From Methanolobus sp. WCC4 (GTDB taxonomy: Archaea > Halobacteriota > Methanosarcinia > Methanosarcinales > Methanosarcinaceae), in the NCBI RefSeq assembly GCF_038022665.1, contig NZ_CP150629.1, forward strand, positions 496,001 through 560,000: a stretch of DNA of 64,000 nucleotides, read 5' to 3'. The notes under the pieces are model-generated. The model did no database searches. It saw only the letters and a list, made by a program, of their open reading frames with translations, and was not told the DNA's origin. This document shows, one piece after another, positions 25,442-33,609 of this stretch. Numbering within the stretch: position 1 is the first letter of the stretch; each line of letters starts with the position of its first letter. The translations under genes were made by a program, and so were the position numbers.

Positions 25442-26476
25442 TTATTGCAATCTCCTGAACCCTTCCATACCCTCAGCAACATTACTCAATAACTGAGCAG
25501 CGATCTCCTGCGTAGGCCAGGAACCCAGTCCACAGTCAGGACCTGCATATTTTATGCTCTCACCGAACATGGAGTAGGCCTTTGAAAGTCTCTTTTCTAT
25601 TGTTTCAGGGGTTTCCATCTCATTGATGATCTCAGGGAAATACCGGGTGTCCTTCCAGACATTGGTGTTATACTTTTCATTGAGAACTGCAACGAGGTTG
25701 AAGATATCCGTCCTTGCGATACCAACACGCATGTAGGAGTCACTGTCCTCGAGTTCCTTTTTGTCTATAAGGTCAAGATAGGATGGAGTTGCTGCGGATT
25801 CGACACCGATAACACTGATATTCTCGGTCTGACAGGCGATCTTGTAATGCAGTGGTGAATGGAGGTGGATCTCCACATCGCAACCGGCTTTTCTGGCAGA
25901 GCTGCATGCGATGTCCATTGACTTGATAAGGTCGTTGTCAGAGAACATTACCTGGGGATTGATACCGATACTTGGCTCATCGATCGATACTGTCCTTATG
26001 TTGAAGTCCTTTGCACTGGAAAGTGAGTTCTTCACGAAGCGGTCCACACTCTCACCCAGCAGGTTCAGTATATCGACATACTCTGTCCCACCGAATTCCT
26101 TGAGATAGAGTTCAAGAGGACCGGTGACACAGACACGGACATCCAGCTTTTTACCGTGTTCTTCCCTGTAGGCCTTTGCAACCGTCTCTATGGCATCGAG
26201 TTCGATGATACGGGCATCGGATGTCTTCACTTTGAACGGTTCCTCGGTGCAGTTAGGGTCCCTGATGATGGAAAGGAACTGCTCGTTCATATCCTGGTAC
26301 TGGGGATATGTCGGTACTTCCACACCTGCCTCAACTTTCTTCATGAAAGCATCGTTAATGACCCTGAACAGGTCTGCATCGCTTTTCTTCTCAGAGAACT
26401 TTCCGGTCATCCATTCCTTAGATGTGCCTTCCGGAAGAGGAAAACTGCCAATATCGTCAAAGATGATCTCTGCCAT
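25442..26476 (-). CDS. core methionine synthase (cobalamin-independent MetE C-terminal type)
   Basis: A 344-residue protein matching only the catalytic C-terminal half of MetE, as in methanogens where a methyl-corrinoid rather than methyltetrahydrofolate is thought to donate the methyl group to homocysteine. The opening DDIGSFPLPEG, the substrate region ISIDEPSIG (here VSIDEPSIGIN) and the last zinc cysteine in GPDCGLGSW are present. The first zinc site reads EIHLHSP, with histidine where MetE usually has cysteine (HxC), and a candidate Glu ligand lies in GVESAATP. ATG 26476 was chosen over 26530 because homology starts at MAEIIFDDIGS. A decayed tail of a paralogue is at 23776-23928. Confidence 0.86.
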   Translation of the reverse strand: MAEIIFDDIGSFPLPEGTSKEWMTGKFSEKKSDADLFRVINDAFMKKVEAGVEVPTYPQYQDMNEQFLSIIRDPNCTEEPFKVKTSDARIIELDAIETVAKAYREEHGKKLDVRVCVTGPLELYLKEFGGTEYVDILNLLGESVDRFVKNSLSSAKDFNIRTVSIDEPSIGINPQVMFSDNDLIKSMDIACSSARKAGCDVEIHLHSPLHYKIACQTENISVIGVESAATPSYLDLIDKKELEDSDSYMRVGIARTDIFNLVAVLNEKYNTNVWKDTRYFPEIINEMETPETIEKRLSKAYSMFGESIKYAGPDCGLGSWPTQEIAAQLLSNVAEGMEGFRRLQ

Positions 26477-26571
26477 GCCACTGTTATTCGCCTGTATTTC
26501 ACTTATAAGTTTTGAGTGATGACAGGACACTTAGTATCTTCTGTAGACCTGGTATCCTTAGTACTCACCGG

Positions 26572-26958
26572 TCATTTCAGATCGGCGAATATCTCATGGA
26601 TATTCCCATCCGGGTCCGAGAACAGCGCTGTTCTTTGTTCCCACTCCATGTTCTCCGGCTCCTGAACCGGGATCCCTCCTTTTGATATGATGTCCCTGTA
26701 AGACCGGTCCACATCCTCAGCATCCCTGCATGGGAATGCAAGCTCGAATGCCTGTCCTGTAGTCTTTCGCTTGTAATCCTCGCTATAGCCATACATGACC
26801 TCCCTGCGACAGATGGCAAACCTGACATTCTCACTTTCAAACTCGACATAGTTTCCAAGGTCAGTTCCTACCCTGAATCCAAGTACTTCAGAATAGAATC
26901 TGGTCATAGGAGCTATGTCATCGGTCCATATTGTTATGAGATCGATCCTTGGTTCCAT
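26572..26958 (-). CDS. VOC/glyoxalase-fold protein
   Basis: A 128-residue protein of the vicinal-oxygen-chelate superfamily with two beta-alpha-beta-beta-beta modules: PRIDLITIWTDDIAPMTRFYSEVLGF and QAFELAFPCRDAEDVDRSY. The closing strand ALFSDPDGNIHEIF is the common end of the fold with a metal-binding glutamate. Members act as glyoxalases, dioxygenases or resistance proteins; no specific substrate can be given. ATG 26958 follows AAGGGGAAC; the longer frame from 27030 runs into an inverted-repeat element and was rejected. It is on the same strand as metE with 95 bases between. Confidence 0.8.
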   Translation of the reverse strand: MEPRIDLITIWTDDIAPMTRFYSEVLGFRVGTDLGNYVEFESENVRFAICRREVMYGYSEDYKRKTTGQAFELAFPCRDAEDVDRSYRDIISKGGIPVQEPENMEWEQRTALFSDPDGNIHEIFADLK

Positions 26959-27011
26959 TTTGTTCCCCTTTAGAGAATGGATGAGCATCGCATTTGAATA
27001 TAACCCATTTT

Positions 27012-27198
27012 TGGGCTCTGTAGAACTCATTTCTTTCTATATAAACCGCAGATGCACGCAGATAAACGCGGATTCAAATTAACTATATCTGCGTGACCTG
27101 CTGAACGAAAGTTCAGCAGGCATCCAACTCCGAAGGAGATGGATGGATCTGTGTTTATCTGTGGTTGGCAATAATGCAAAGGTTTTCTACAGAGCCCA
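27012..27198. mobile_element. MITE-like inverted-repeat element with two internal hairpins
   Basis: TGGGCTCTGTAGAA (27012-27025) and its perfect inverse TTCTACAGAGCCCA (27185-27198) bound a 187-base element. Inner arms AACCGCAGATGCACGCAGAT (from ~27044) and ATCTGTGTTTATCTGTGGTT (27147-27166) are also inversely related. The centre holds CCTGCTGAAC-GAAA-GTTCAGCAGG, a perfect ten-pair stem with a GAAA tetraloop, then ATCCA-a-CTCC-GAA-GGAG-a-TGGAT. There is no open frame for a transposase. The right arm recurs at 61481-61540, so the sequence is dispersed in the genome. A transposase-dependent miniature element is the best guess; a structured RNA is an alternative. Confidence 0.6.
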
Positions 27199-27274
27199 TT
27201 TTTGAGAACAGAAAAATGAGGGTTCAGCCTACAATGAGCTGAAAGAATGGATAATTAAGAGTGAGAGATCGCCT

Positions 27275-27580
27275 TTATTTCTTTAAGGAAGAGGATATCT
27301 TTGACACATAATAATTGATACACATCTGGGAATAATCCAGAGAACGTGATGACATCTGAGAGATTATCTCATCTTCATTCCTTTCAGCTTTCTTCTCAGC
27401 CTTTGGTATACCATACATCTCATGATGTCTGGAAACCTTTTGGAGCATTATGTTCTGAAGCTCTACAACATCGAACTTCTCTTGAGGTGTAAGCTCTTCA
27501 AAGCCTTCCTTCAGGGACCGGAACTTATCACTATCCTCGTCGGTAGTTTCAATATCCAATATAGGGTTTTTCAGTATCAT
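27275..27580 (-). CDS. small uncharacterised protein
   Basis: A 101-residue hydrophilic, probably all-helical protein I do not recognise. It has an acidic N-terminal part (DIETTDEDSDKF), a helical middle (TPQEKFDVVELQNIMLQKVSRHH) and a lysine/glutamate stretch followed by SQMSSRSLDYSQMCINYYV. No cysteine motif or membrane segment is seen. It lies alone between a mobile-like element and the symporter gene, with codon use similar to its neighbours. It could be a lineage-specific regulator; nothing supports a specific role. Confidence 0.5.
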   Translation of the reverse strand: MILKNPILDIETTDEDSDKFRSLKEGFEELTPQEKFDVVELQNIMLQKVSRHHEMYGIPKAEKKAERNEDEIISQMSSRSLDYSQMCINYYVSKISSSLKK

Positions 27581-27681
27581 TCATACCACAATTCCAATTA
27601 TGGAACTTTGGGTAGATATAGGTTCTGAAAATCATGTTGTCATAATATATATGAAGTGAATAAAGGTCAATAAAAAAGAAG

Positions 27682-27701
27682 CTCCGGATACGGATCCGGA
27701 G
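27682..27701 (-). terminator. terminator after the symporter gene
   Basis: CTCCGGAT-ACGG-ATCCGGAG is a perfect eight-pair hairpin 24 bases past the symporter stop, followed on the minus strand by CTTCTTTTTTATT. Confidence 0.8.
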
Positions 27702-27725
27702 TGTTTTTGATTATGTATTGATAAC

Positions 27726-29660
27726 TCAGTTCTCGCCTGATGGCAGTGTCAGCAGCAATCCCACATTACTGAGGGACTCTGCAACCTGCTTGAAAGCGAT
27801 CAGGAATTCCTTGACGCTCAGGTCAAGGTCCTTTGCCATTGGTTCTGCTGCGAACCAGAGTTCCTTCTCACTGTCACCACGGGTTAGGGAGACACAGGCA
27901 AGCATATCTGCTTTTGTCAGTCTGTAAACGGAGTCCTTTCCGGCCGGGGTCACCCATGATGGATGGATGGTCTTGAGCTCATTTATGAACCTGTCCCAGT
28001 TGATAGTTGCAGATGCCTCCAGATTGAGCTTGACAATTGCACGATCTCCGGTGATCTCTTTATCGATGACATCAAGGAGCTTCTTGTACTCAGGGTCGGA
28101 CTCATCAACGACCATGGCCTCTTTCTCCAGCTTCTCTGCCTCAGCAGGGAAGAACGGAGCAAGGTTCACAGTACTGGATGGCTTCGTTGCCAGTGATACA
28201 CCGAAGAAGGCTATTCCGCTTGCAAGCATTCCCACAATTACACCGTGGTTGGAGAGTATAGGATGAATACCATCAAGGTAAGCAGGTGCAAAAGGCGGGG
28301 TGTTCATAACATCCACAGCTGTCAGACCGATCTGCACGACAGCACCGACGATAAGTCCTGCAAGAGCACCTTCCTTTGTTGCACGCTTCCAGTACAGACC
28401 TCCCATGAGAGGGAAGAAGTAGGATGCACTTGCAATGAAGGTCGCGATGTGAATTACGTCAATGATACTGTTGATGTAGAAAGAGAGCACAGTTGCCAGT
28501 GCAACGATGATCAGGACACTGATCCTGTTAATCGTCATCATCTGCTTCATTGTTGCATCAGGTTTTATGTATCTCTGGTAGATGTCACGTGAGATACAGG
28601 AACCACCTGAAGTTGCGAAAGTGTCAGCAGAGGACATTGCAGCTGCTGCAAGACCGACAGCACAGAGACCGACAGCTATTGGTGAAAGGCTCTGAACGAT
28701 ATAAACGAGAAGTGCCGGTTCTGCCTCTGCCATTGCACCCATTCCTATATCAGCAAAGGAAGCAGGGATGGATGGATAGATGTGATTCAGACTGATCGCG
28801 ATAGCGGTACATGCCACACCGAATATCAGGAAGATAAGGAAGGAACCAAGGACCATACCAAGCCTTGCTGACTTCTCATCCTTTGCTGCCCAGATTCTCT
28901 GCCATGGGTCCTGCTCAGTTATCCATCCAGGGATGATGGCGAATATAGCTATCAGGACCGCAGGGATACCCACAATGAACGGGTTCCACCAGCCTGCAGG
29001 AACATCACCGAAGAGGTCGGATGTGGTCATAGCAGGAGCATCTGCAGAACCTGATGTTGCTGCGGTTACAACTACAAAGGCTATTATGAGCGAGAAAGTT
29101 GCCAGCATGATGAACTGTATCATATCGGTCCAGATGACCGCGGAGAAACCTCCGAGTGTCACATATACTGAGATCGCAAGTGCCACGATGGCTGCTGCGT
29201 AGATCGGTTCAAGACCGAAGAATATACTGAGTACAAGTGAGAAACCCTTGATATCAGCAACTGCGAAAAGGGCCATTACTATTGCAATGATGATCGCTAC
29301 AGGACCACGGATAGCACTGCTGAACCTCTGTTCCAGGAGTTCCGGCTGTGTGATCGCTGGCAGATGCTTTATCTTACCAACGAAAAGGGCGATAAGAAGC
29401 AATGCAAGGATGTTAGGTGCTACAAAGCTCCATATGGAACCCATTCCAAGCAACATATAGAGACCTATGACTGCCAGGATACCTCCGGCTGTCATCCATG
29501 ATGATGCTGCCGAGAAACCAATTCCTACGGCACTTATCTTACGACCTGCAAGCCAGAAATCCGTCACAGACTTCTGACGTTTTGTGAAATAGAGCCCTAT
29601 ACCTATCAGTCCTAATAAGTAGACTGCCATCAATATAAGGAATATCTGATAACTTTCCAT
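27726..29660 (-). CDS. sodium:solute symporter family (SSS) transporter with soluble C-terminal domain
   Basis: A 644-residue membrane protein with about 13 transmembrane segments between residues 4 and 490, of the SSS/PutP type. Signatures include SVTDFWLAGRKISAVGIGFSAASSWMTAGG near the N terminus and GLAAAAMSSADTFATSGGSCISRDIY in the middle, the serine/threonine sodium-2 site region. It imports an organic solute with sodium; proline, pantothenate, acetate or a betaine-like solute are all possible. The last ~150 residues (after PSSTVNLAPFFPAEAEKLEKE) form a soluble extension with SDPEYKKLLDVID and LTKADMLACVSLTRGDSEKELWF, not usual in PutP. AGAGGTAGTAATT precedes the ATG. Hairpin terminator follows. 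Confidence 0.88.
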   Translation of the reverse strand: MESYQIFLILMAVYLLGLIGIGLYFTKRQKSVTDFWLAGRKISAVGIGFSAASSWMTAGGILAVIGLYMLLGMGSIWSFVAPNILALLLIALFVGKIKHLPAITQPELLEQRFSSAIRGPVAIIIAIVMALFAVADIKGFSLVLSIFFGLEPIYAAAIVALAISVYVTLGGFSAVIWTDMIQFIMLATFSLIIAFVVVTAATSGSADAPAMTTSDLFGDVPAGWWNPFIVGIPAVLIAIFAIIPGWITEQDPWQRIWAAKDEKSARLGMVLGSFLIFLIFGVACTAIAISLNHIYPSIPASFADIGMGAMAEAEPALLVYIVQSLSPIAVGLCAVGLAAAAMSSADTFATSGGSCISRDIYQRYIKPDATMKQMMTINRISVLIIVALATVLSFYINSIIDVIHIATFIASASYFFPLMGGLYWKRATKEGALAGLIVGAVVQIGLTAVDVMNTPPFAPAYLDGIHPILSNHGVIVGMLASGIAFFGVSLATKPSSTVNLAPFFPAEAEKLEKEAMVVDESDPEYKKLLDVIDKEITGDRAIVKLNLEASATINWDRFINELKTIHPSWVTPAGKDSVYRLTKADMLACVSLTRGDSEKELWFAAEPMAKDLDLSVKEFLIAFKQVAESLSNVGLLLTLPSGEN

Positions 29661-29987
29661 AATTACTACCTCTCTTTATAAGTACACAAATGTCAAACAT
29701 CAATTCAAACAATAATGGACCCTCAACAGGAACACTATCAAAGGCCTTTATATACGTGATATAACTCTTATTAAGATTACTATATAAGGGTTTTCAAACG
29801 ATCGAGTTTCCCTTTAGTCAATTTTATTTAAGCTCGTATCCTGAACACATCCTTTTAGCACTTATTTCTATGTGCTGATGTCCGGAAGATAAAATAAGAT
29901 CGATCTTCACATCAGTTTCTGGCAATAGGATTCATAAAGAGGACACCAATCCAAAATAATATTATCATTCAGATACTATTCTACTCC
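29661..29987. other. 327-base divergent promoter region, symporter versus nurA
   Basis: No gene seen. TATA-like motifs in opposite directions include CCTTTATATACG (~29748) and ACTATATAAGG (~29780) near the middle. The symporter is preceded by AGAGGT; nurA at 29988 has no ribosome site and may be leaderless or weakly translated. The long leader on the symporter side could carry regulation of solute uptake, but no riboswitch fold is recognised. Confidence 0.45.
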
Positions 29988-31271
29988 ATGACCCTTGAAC
30001 CGGTTCACATCAAAGAGATACATGAGATGGTCGACCGCATCGATGTCTGCTTCAAAAAGGATGACAATGATGCCGATGACACTGAAAGGATATCGAATAT
30101 CCTTGACCGTCTCAGGAAACTTGAATACGATGGGAAGGTCGTCCTGAGATCGATCGGACCGGTAACTCGTGGGAAAGCAAGTATCGAGAGAATGCTGCGT
30201 TCAGAGGACCCGTTCCCGCTGACATATTCATGTGATAGTGGCAGTACCACTGCAAAGACATTCGATAACGGGCTGTATGTGGACCTCTGCCATTGTGCAA
30301 TCGCAAGCACCCCTTCTGACCTTGATATACATGATAAGAGGACCATAGTTGCAGCAGCATACACTTCCAGTGATAAAGTGTATCTCAATACCAGCAGTGA
30401 CTGGGAAGCATTCGATAACGGTTCAGGCAGGAAGAAGATAATCCGTATACAGCCGGGTCTGCTGAAAAAGAAGGTCACAGATATCCTTCATGACGTAGCA
30501 CTCTATCTCAGTGAGTCAGAGCATATACTCTGGATGCTTGACCGACTGGGAGATGAGGGTTTCTTCATTATGGATGGTCCCATCTATCCTAAAAGGGTCA
30601 TGTACTGGATGGTAGTGGATTCGGGGGACGTTAACATACGTATAGATCCAAACAGTAAGAGGATAATCCAGAACTATATCGACATAATGGACCATCATAT
30701 GGAAAAGGAGAAGCCACTGGTTGGTTTTGTCAAGAACCCCGAGGATATGCAGATAATGCTGGCACTCAAAAAACAGGATTCAGGACTTGACATACCCTGG
30801 CTCGTGGATGCCCAGTTCTTCAAGAATGCCCTGTCACTTGAAAGAACAGGGATGGGAAGAAAGGAAGCTGACAGGTATATAACCTACACCAACTGGTTCG
30901 CCCAGCCCAACCAGTTCTATGAGAAGATGCTCAAGTCGACCTCCCCGCTGGTGGCTGACCTTGCAACCGGGAAGTTCGATGCAGAGGACTATGCCCTCAG
31001 TTTCTTCGTGGCATTCGTCCCGAAGCTCAATACCATCTTCAAGATCGAATCTCCCTATGGACTGGTGAAGAACGACGACATGAGGAACATGATAACCAGA
31101 AAGGTGCTCTACGATCTGGCAATGAACGGCATACCAAAGACCCTGTCTAAAGCGGACACCATAGCAAAGATACCTGTGTCGGAAAGAAGACATATCATAG
31201 ACAGGTTCAGGAACTCAAGGATAGATACCAATTACAACGATACAAGGTGGGATGAGAGAGATGAGAGATGA
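29988..31271 (+). CDS. nurA: NurA-family nuclease
   Basis: A 427-residue protein that pairs with a HerA helicase gene overlapping its 3' end, the classic archaeal NurA-HerA arrangement for DNA double-strand break end resection. The NurA domain shows TYSCDSGSTTAKTFDNGLYVDL in pieces (catalytic Asp of the first motif), FFIMDGPIYPKR (the second acidic motif DGP) and PLVGFVKNP. These are the DSGS, DGP and GFxK elements of NurA, which acts with Mn2+ on DNA ends. Mre11 and Rad50 are not adjacent here. The N-terminal ~70 residues are an acidic helical extension. Confidence 0.85.
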   Translation: MTLEPVHIKEIHEMVDRIDVCFKKDDNDADDTERISNILDRLRKLEYDGKVVLRSIGPVTRGKASIERMLRSEDPFPLTYSCDSGSTTAKTFDNGLYVDLCHCAIASTPSDLDIHDKRTIVAAAYTSSDKVYLNTSSDWEAFDNGSGRKKIIRIQPGLLKKKVTDILHDVALYLSESEHILWMLDRLGDEGFFIMDGPIYPKRVMYWMVVDSGDVNIRIDPNSKRIIQNYIDIMDHHMEKEKPLVGFVKNPEDMQIMLALKKQDSGLDIPWLVDAQFFKNALSLERTGMGRKEADRYITYTNWFAQPNQFYEKMLKSTSPLVADLATGKFDAEDYALSFFVAFVPKLNTIFKIESPYGLVKNDDMRNMITRKVLYDLAMNGIPKTLSKADTIAKIPVSERRHIIDRFRNSRIDTNYNDTRWDERDER

Positions 31272-33123
31272 GGATATACTTTCCTTTGTAAAGGACAGGG
31301 AAACCGCAGATGACAAAGCTAAAAGAACCGATGATGGGATTGGAAATGAGAGTTCTGCAGGTGTGGAAGAAGAGAAGGAGATCTTTGAGGATTTCGAGCC
31401 CGGATATGGATCAATGGTCACATCACAGAGTGAGAACGGTGTCTCAGATGAAGCCTTCGGAATAATCACCACAGGAATTGACCCGCTGGAGATCACAGAG
31501 GCAGGTGCAAGGATAACAGGATACATCACTACATCCCACCGCCAGAAAGTTAGACTTGGAACCTACGTCATTGTCCCTTATGGTGATGAGGACCTGTTCG
31601 CAAGGATATGGAAACTCCAGTACCTGCAGGAGTTCGCCGTGGACGATGCAACGGAGATACATTCCAGAAGGATGCTGCGGTCCAATACAACTGACGAGGT
31701 TGACTACAAGTTCCTTGCATACCTTGACCCTACCTGCATCCTTTACGAGCCTAACGGCAGAGGAACAGGGCTTTCCAGAAGGATGAGCGACAGGATACCA
31801 CGTCCCAACACCCCCATACTCCCTGTTACTGATAAGAAGAAGATACAGACAGGTCTCAATATCCCTGAGGAAGGTATATTCCTCGGACACCTGAGTGTTG
31901 GTGGAGAACTTGTGAGAACTCATGCTGTTCCTCCCACAGTACCCTATTACCTGAGGAATGACTACTCAATGGGTGACCCCCTTATTTTCAGGCATATGCT
32001 GGTCTGCGGAAGTACCGGTACGGGAAAGACCTTCCTTACAAAGAACATCCTGCGCCAGTTCATGAGTGAGGACAATCGCTACAAGCTCCGTGGCTCAGAG
32101 GAAAGGAGGAATCCATGTCTGGTGGTGATGGACCCGCAGGATGAGTATTCCCAATTGTTCGAGGACAATCCTGAGATAACGGATGATGATGACTTCAGGT
32201 TCAGGGCTGAGAAGGTCAATTTCGGTGCCTGCCGGAATACGAAGACCTTTGTAGCTAAGATCGATGGCGAGGGCTACACAGGCAGGTCAAGGGCGGAACA
32301 GGTCGAGTTCACCATCCCCTTTGAGATGGTGCGTAACAACTCCTGGCTCATAGCACCGGTGGGTATGACAGAGCTGCAGTATGTGGGTATCGACGTTCTC
32401 CTTGATGACTACTTCAAAAAGGGAGGAATAGGAGGAAAGCACACGTACAGCGGTTTCACTGATTTCATAGATGATGATGTTACAAGGAACTATTACACCG
32501 AGGAGACCCACAAGATACACGAGTCCTCATACGACGGTATCGTGCGCAGGGTGAAGAACCGTTCCCTTGCGAGGGTGTTCGACCAGCCTGCAAGACCGAT
32601 CACTGATATACTTGAGCAGATATTCAAACCGGGACAGGTCAGCGTCTTCCCCACGGAGTACATCACCAACACACGCATACGTGACATCATAACCCTCACT
32701 TTGATGAGCCTGATAGTTGACAACAAACTGAGCACTTCAGGCGAGGCTGCCGTGAAGGACACACCCATAATCCTTGGACTTGATGAGGCACACCGCTATC
32801 TTGCAAAGGCAGGCGGAGAGCATTCCAGAAGGCTCATCTCCAAGTTCGCCGATGCAGCACGTCAGGGAAGAAAGGAAGGTCTCGGACTCTTCCTTATCAC
32901 CCAGGACCCGCAGGACATCGATGATACGGTCTTCAAGCAGATCAACACGCGCATAATTCTCAATCTCAGCAATGATGCCGCGATCAGTACCATGAAGGTT
33001 AAAAAAGAATTTGAGAAGCGCATCCCATACCTCAAAAAGGGTCAAATGATAGTGCAGAGCCCCGATAACAGTGATATGGTCGAGATCATGGGACTTTCAC
33101 GATGTGTTGTGAAACATGTTTGA
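31252..33123 (+). CDS. herA: HerA-type hexameric DNA helicase/translocase
   Basis: A 623-residue HerA ATPase that feeds DNA ends into NurA. An N-terminal HAS-barrel region lies around residues 68-165 (FGIITTGIDPLEITEAGARI in part, VRLGTYVIVPYGDEDLFARI in part). Walker A is GSTGTGKT at 253-260, and Walker B is ILGLDEAHRYL. The downstream QGRKEGLGLFLITQDPQDID carries the sensor glutamine and the arginine-rich element of FtsK/HerA ATPases. The first ~65 residues are acidic and likely disordered. The start at 31252 overlaps nurA by 20 bases; an ATG at 31261 has better spacing from GGTGG. This overlap implies coupled translation and fixed stoichiometry. Confidence 0.92.
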   Translation: MREMRDEDILSFVKDRETADDKAKRTDDGIGNESSAGVEEEKEIFEDFEPGYGSMVTSQSENGVSDEAFGIITTGIDPLEITEAGARITGYITTSHRQKVRLGTYVIVPYGDEDLFARIWKLQYLQEFAVDDATEIHSRRMLRSNTTDEVDYKFLAYLDPTCILYEPNGRGTGLSRRMSDRIPRPNTPILPVTDKKKIQTGLNIPEEGIFLGHLSVGGELVRTHAVPPTVPYYLRNDYSMGDPLIFRHMLVCGSTGTGKTFLTKNILRQFMSEDNRYKLRGSEERRNPCLVVMDPQDEYSQLFEDNPEITDDDDFRFRAEKVNFGACRNTKTFVAKIDGEGYTGRSRAEQVEFTIPFEMVRNNSWLIAPVGMTELQYVGIDVLLDDYFKKGGIGGKHTYSGFTDFIDDDVTRNYYTEETHKIHESSYDGIVRRVKNRSLARVFDQPARPITDILEQIFKPGQVSVFPTEYITNTRIRDIITLTLMSLIVDNKLSTSGEAAVKDTPIILGLDEAHRYLAKAGGEHSRRLISKFADAARQGRKEGLGLFLITQDPQDIDDTVFKQINTRIILNLSNDAAISTMKVKKEFEKRIPYLKKGQMIVQSPDNSDMVEIMGLSRCVVKHV

Positions 33124-33150
33124 ATTACGTTTCAAACACCCTTTCACCGA

Positions 33151-33162
33151 AACGTATATATG
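33151..33162 (+). promoter_or_regulatory. probable TATA box for tRNA-Lys
   Basis: AACGTATATATG lies about 46-57 bases before the mature tRNA 5' end, leaving a ~20-30 base leader that includes GCTCA-act-GAGC, a small hairpin that could help 5' processing. Confidence 0.45.
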
Positions 33163-33207
33163 AGGCTAATACGTATGGGTGGTTCGCTCAACTGAGCAGA
33201 ACAACGC

Positions 33208-33281
33208 GGGCCGGTAGCTTAGCCAGGCAGAGCGACGGACTCTTAATCCGTAGGCCAGGGGTTCAACTCCCTTCCGGCTCG
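33208..33281 (+). tRNA. tRNA-Lys (anticodon CTT)
   Basis: A 74-base cloverleaf. The acceptor GGGCCGG pairs with CCGGCTC, with G as discriminator. The D loop holds AGCTTAGCCAGGC. The anticodon stem ACGGA/TCCGT closes loop CTCTTAA with anticodon CTT. The T arm is CAGGGGTTCAACTCCCT with the standard GTTCAA. CCA is not encoded (the next bases are CATC). No intron is present. No attachment-site duplicate or integrase was found nearby. Confidence 0.96.
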
Positions 33282-33388
33282 CATCTTACAATCACTTTTT
33301 CTAACTCTTTGATTTCCCTTATGCTTCTAAAAGATTAAATCCCATCAGAGTAATCTCTATCTTCGTTCTCAAAGACGGAAGGATAACT

Positions 33389-33559
33389 ATGCCAAAAGTG
33401 AGTGTTGACATTCCACAGGAACTTCTTGACGACTTGAATCAGCATATCGGCGATAATAAGAAGTTCGTTACACAGGCCGATGCCATAAGGACAGCATTAC
33501 GTAAGATGCTGGATCAGCTTGACGATATAGACCGCAGGCATGGCAGGCTGGAAGAATAA
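33389..33559 (+). CDS. small ribbon-helix-helix (CopG/Arc-type) DNA-binding protein
   Basis: A 56-residue protein: MPKVSVDIPQELLDDLNQHI then a loop and ADAIRTALRKMLDQLDD, ending RRHGRLEE. The opening KVSVDIP strand followed by two helices is the ribbon-helix-helix pattern; pairs of such chains bind operators through the N-terminal strands. GGAAGG precedes the ATG at seven bases. It stands alone 107 bases after tRNA-Lys, with no toxin gene beside it, so a transcription regulator is more likely than an antitoxin. Its target is not evident. Confidence 0.82.
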   Translation: MPKVSVDIPQELLDDLNQHIGDNKKFVTQADAIRTALRKMLDQLDDIDRRHGRLEE

Positions 33560-33609
33560 GAAAAGAAATAGAGAGATATCTATCTACTCACACTTTTTGT
33601 ATTCAAAAA

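Noticed and set aside
33208-33281. tRNA-Lys as an integration site for a mobile element
   Set aside because: No duplicated tRNA end, integrase or foreign gene block is found on either side.
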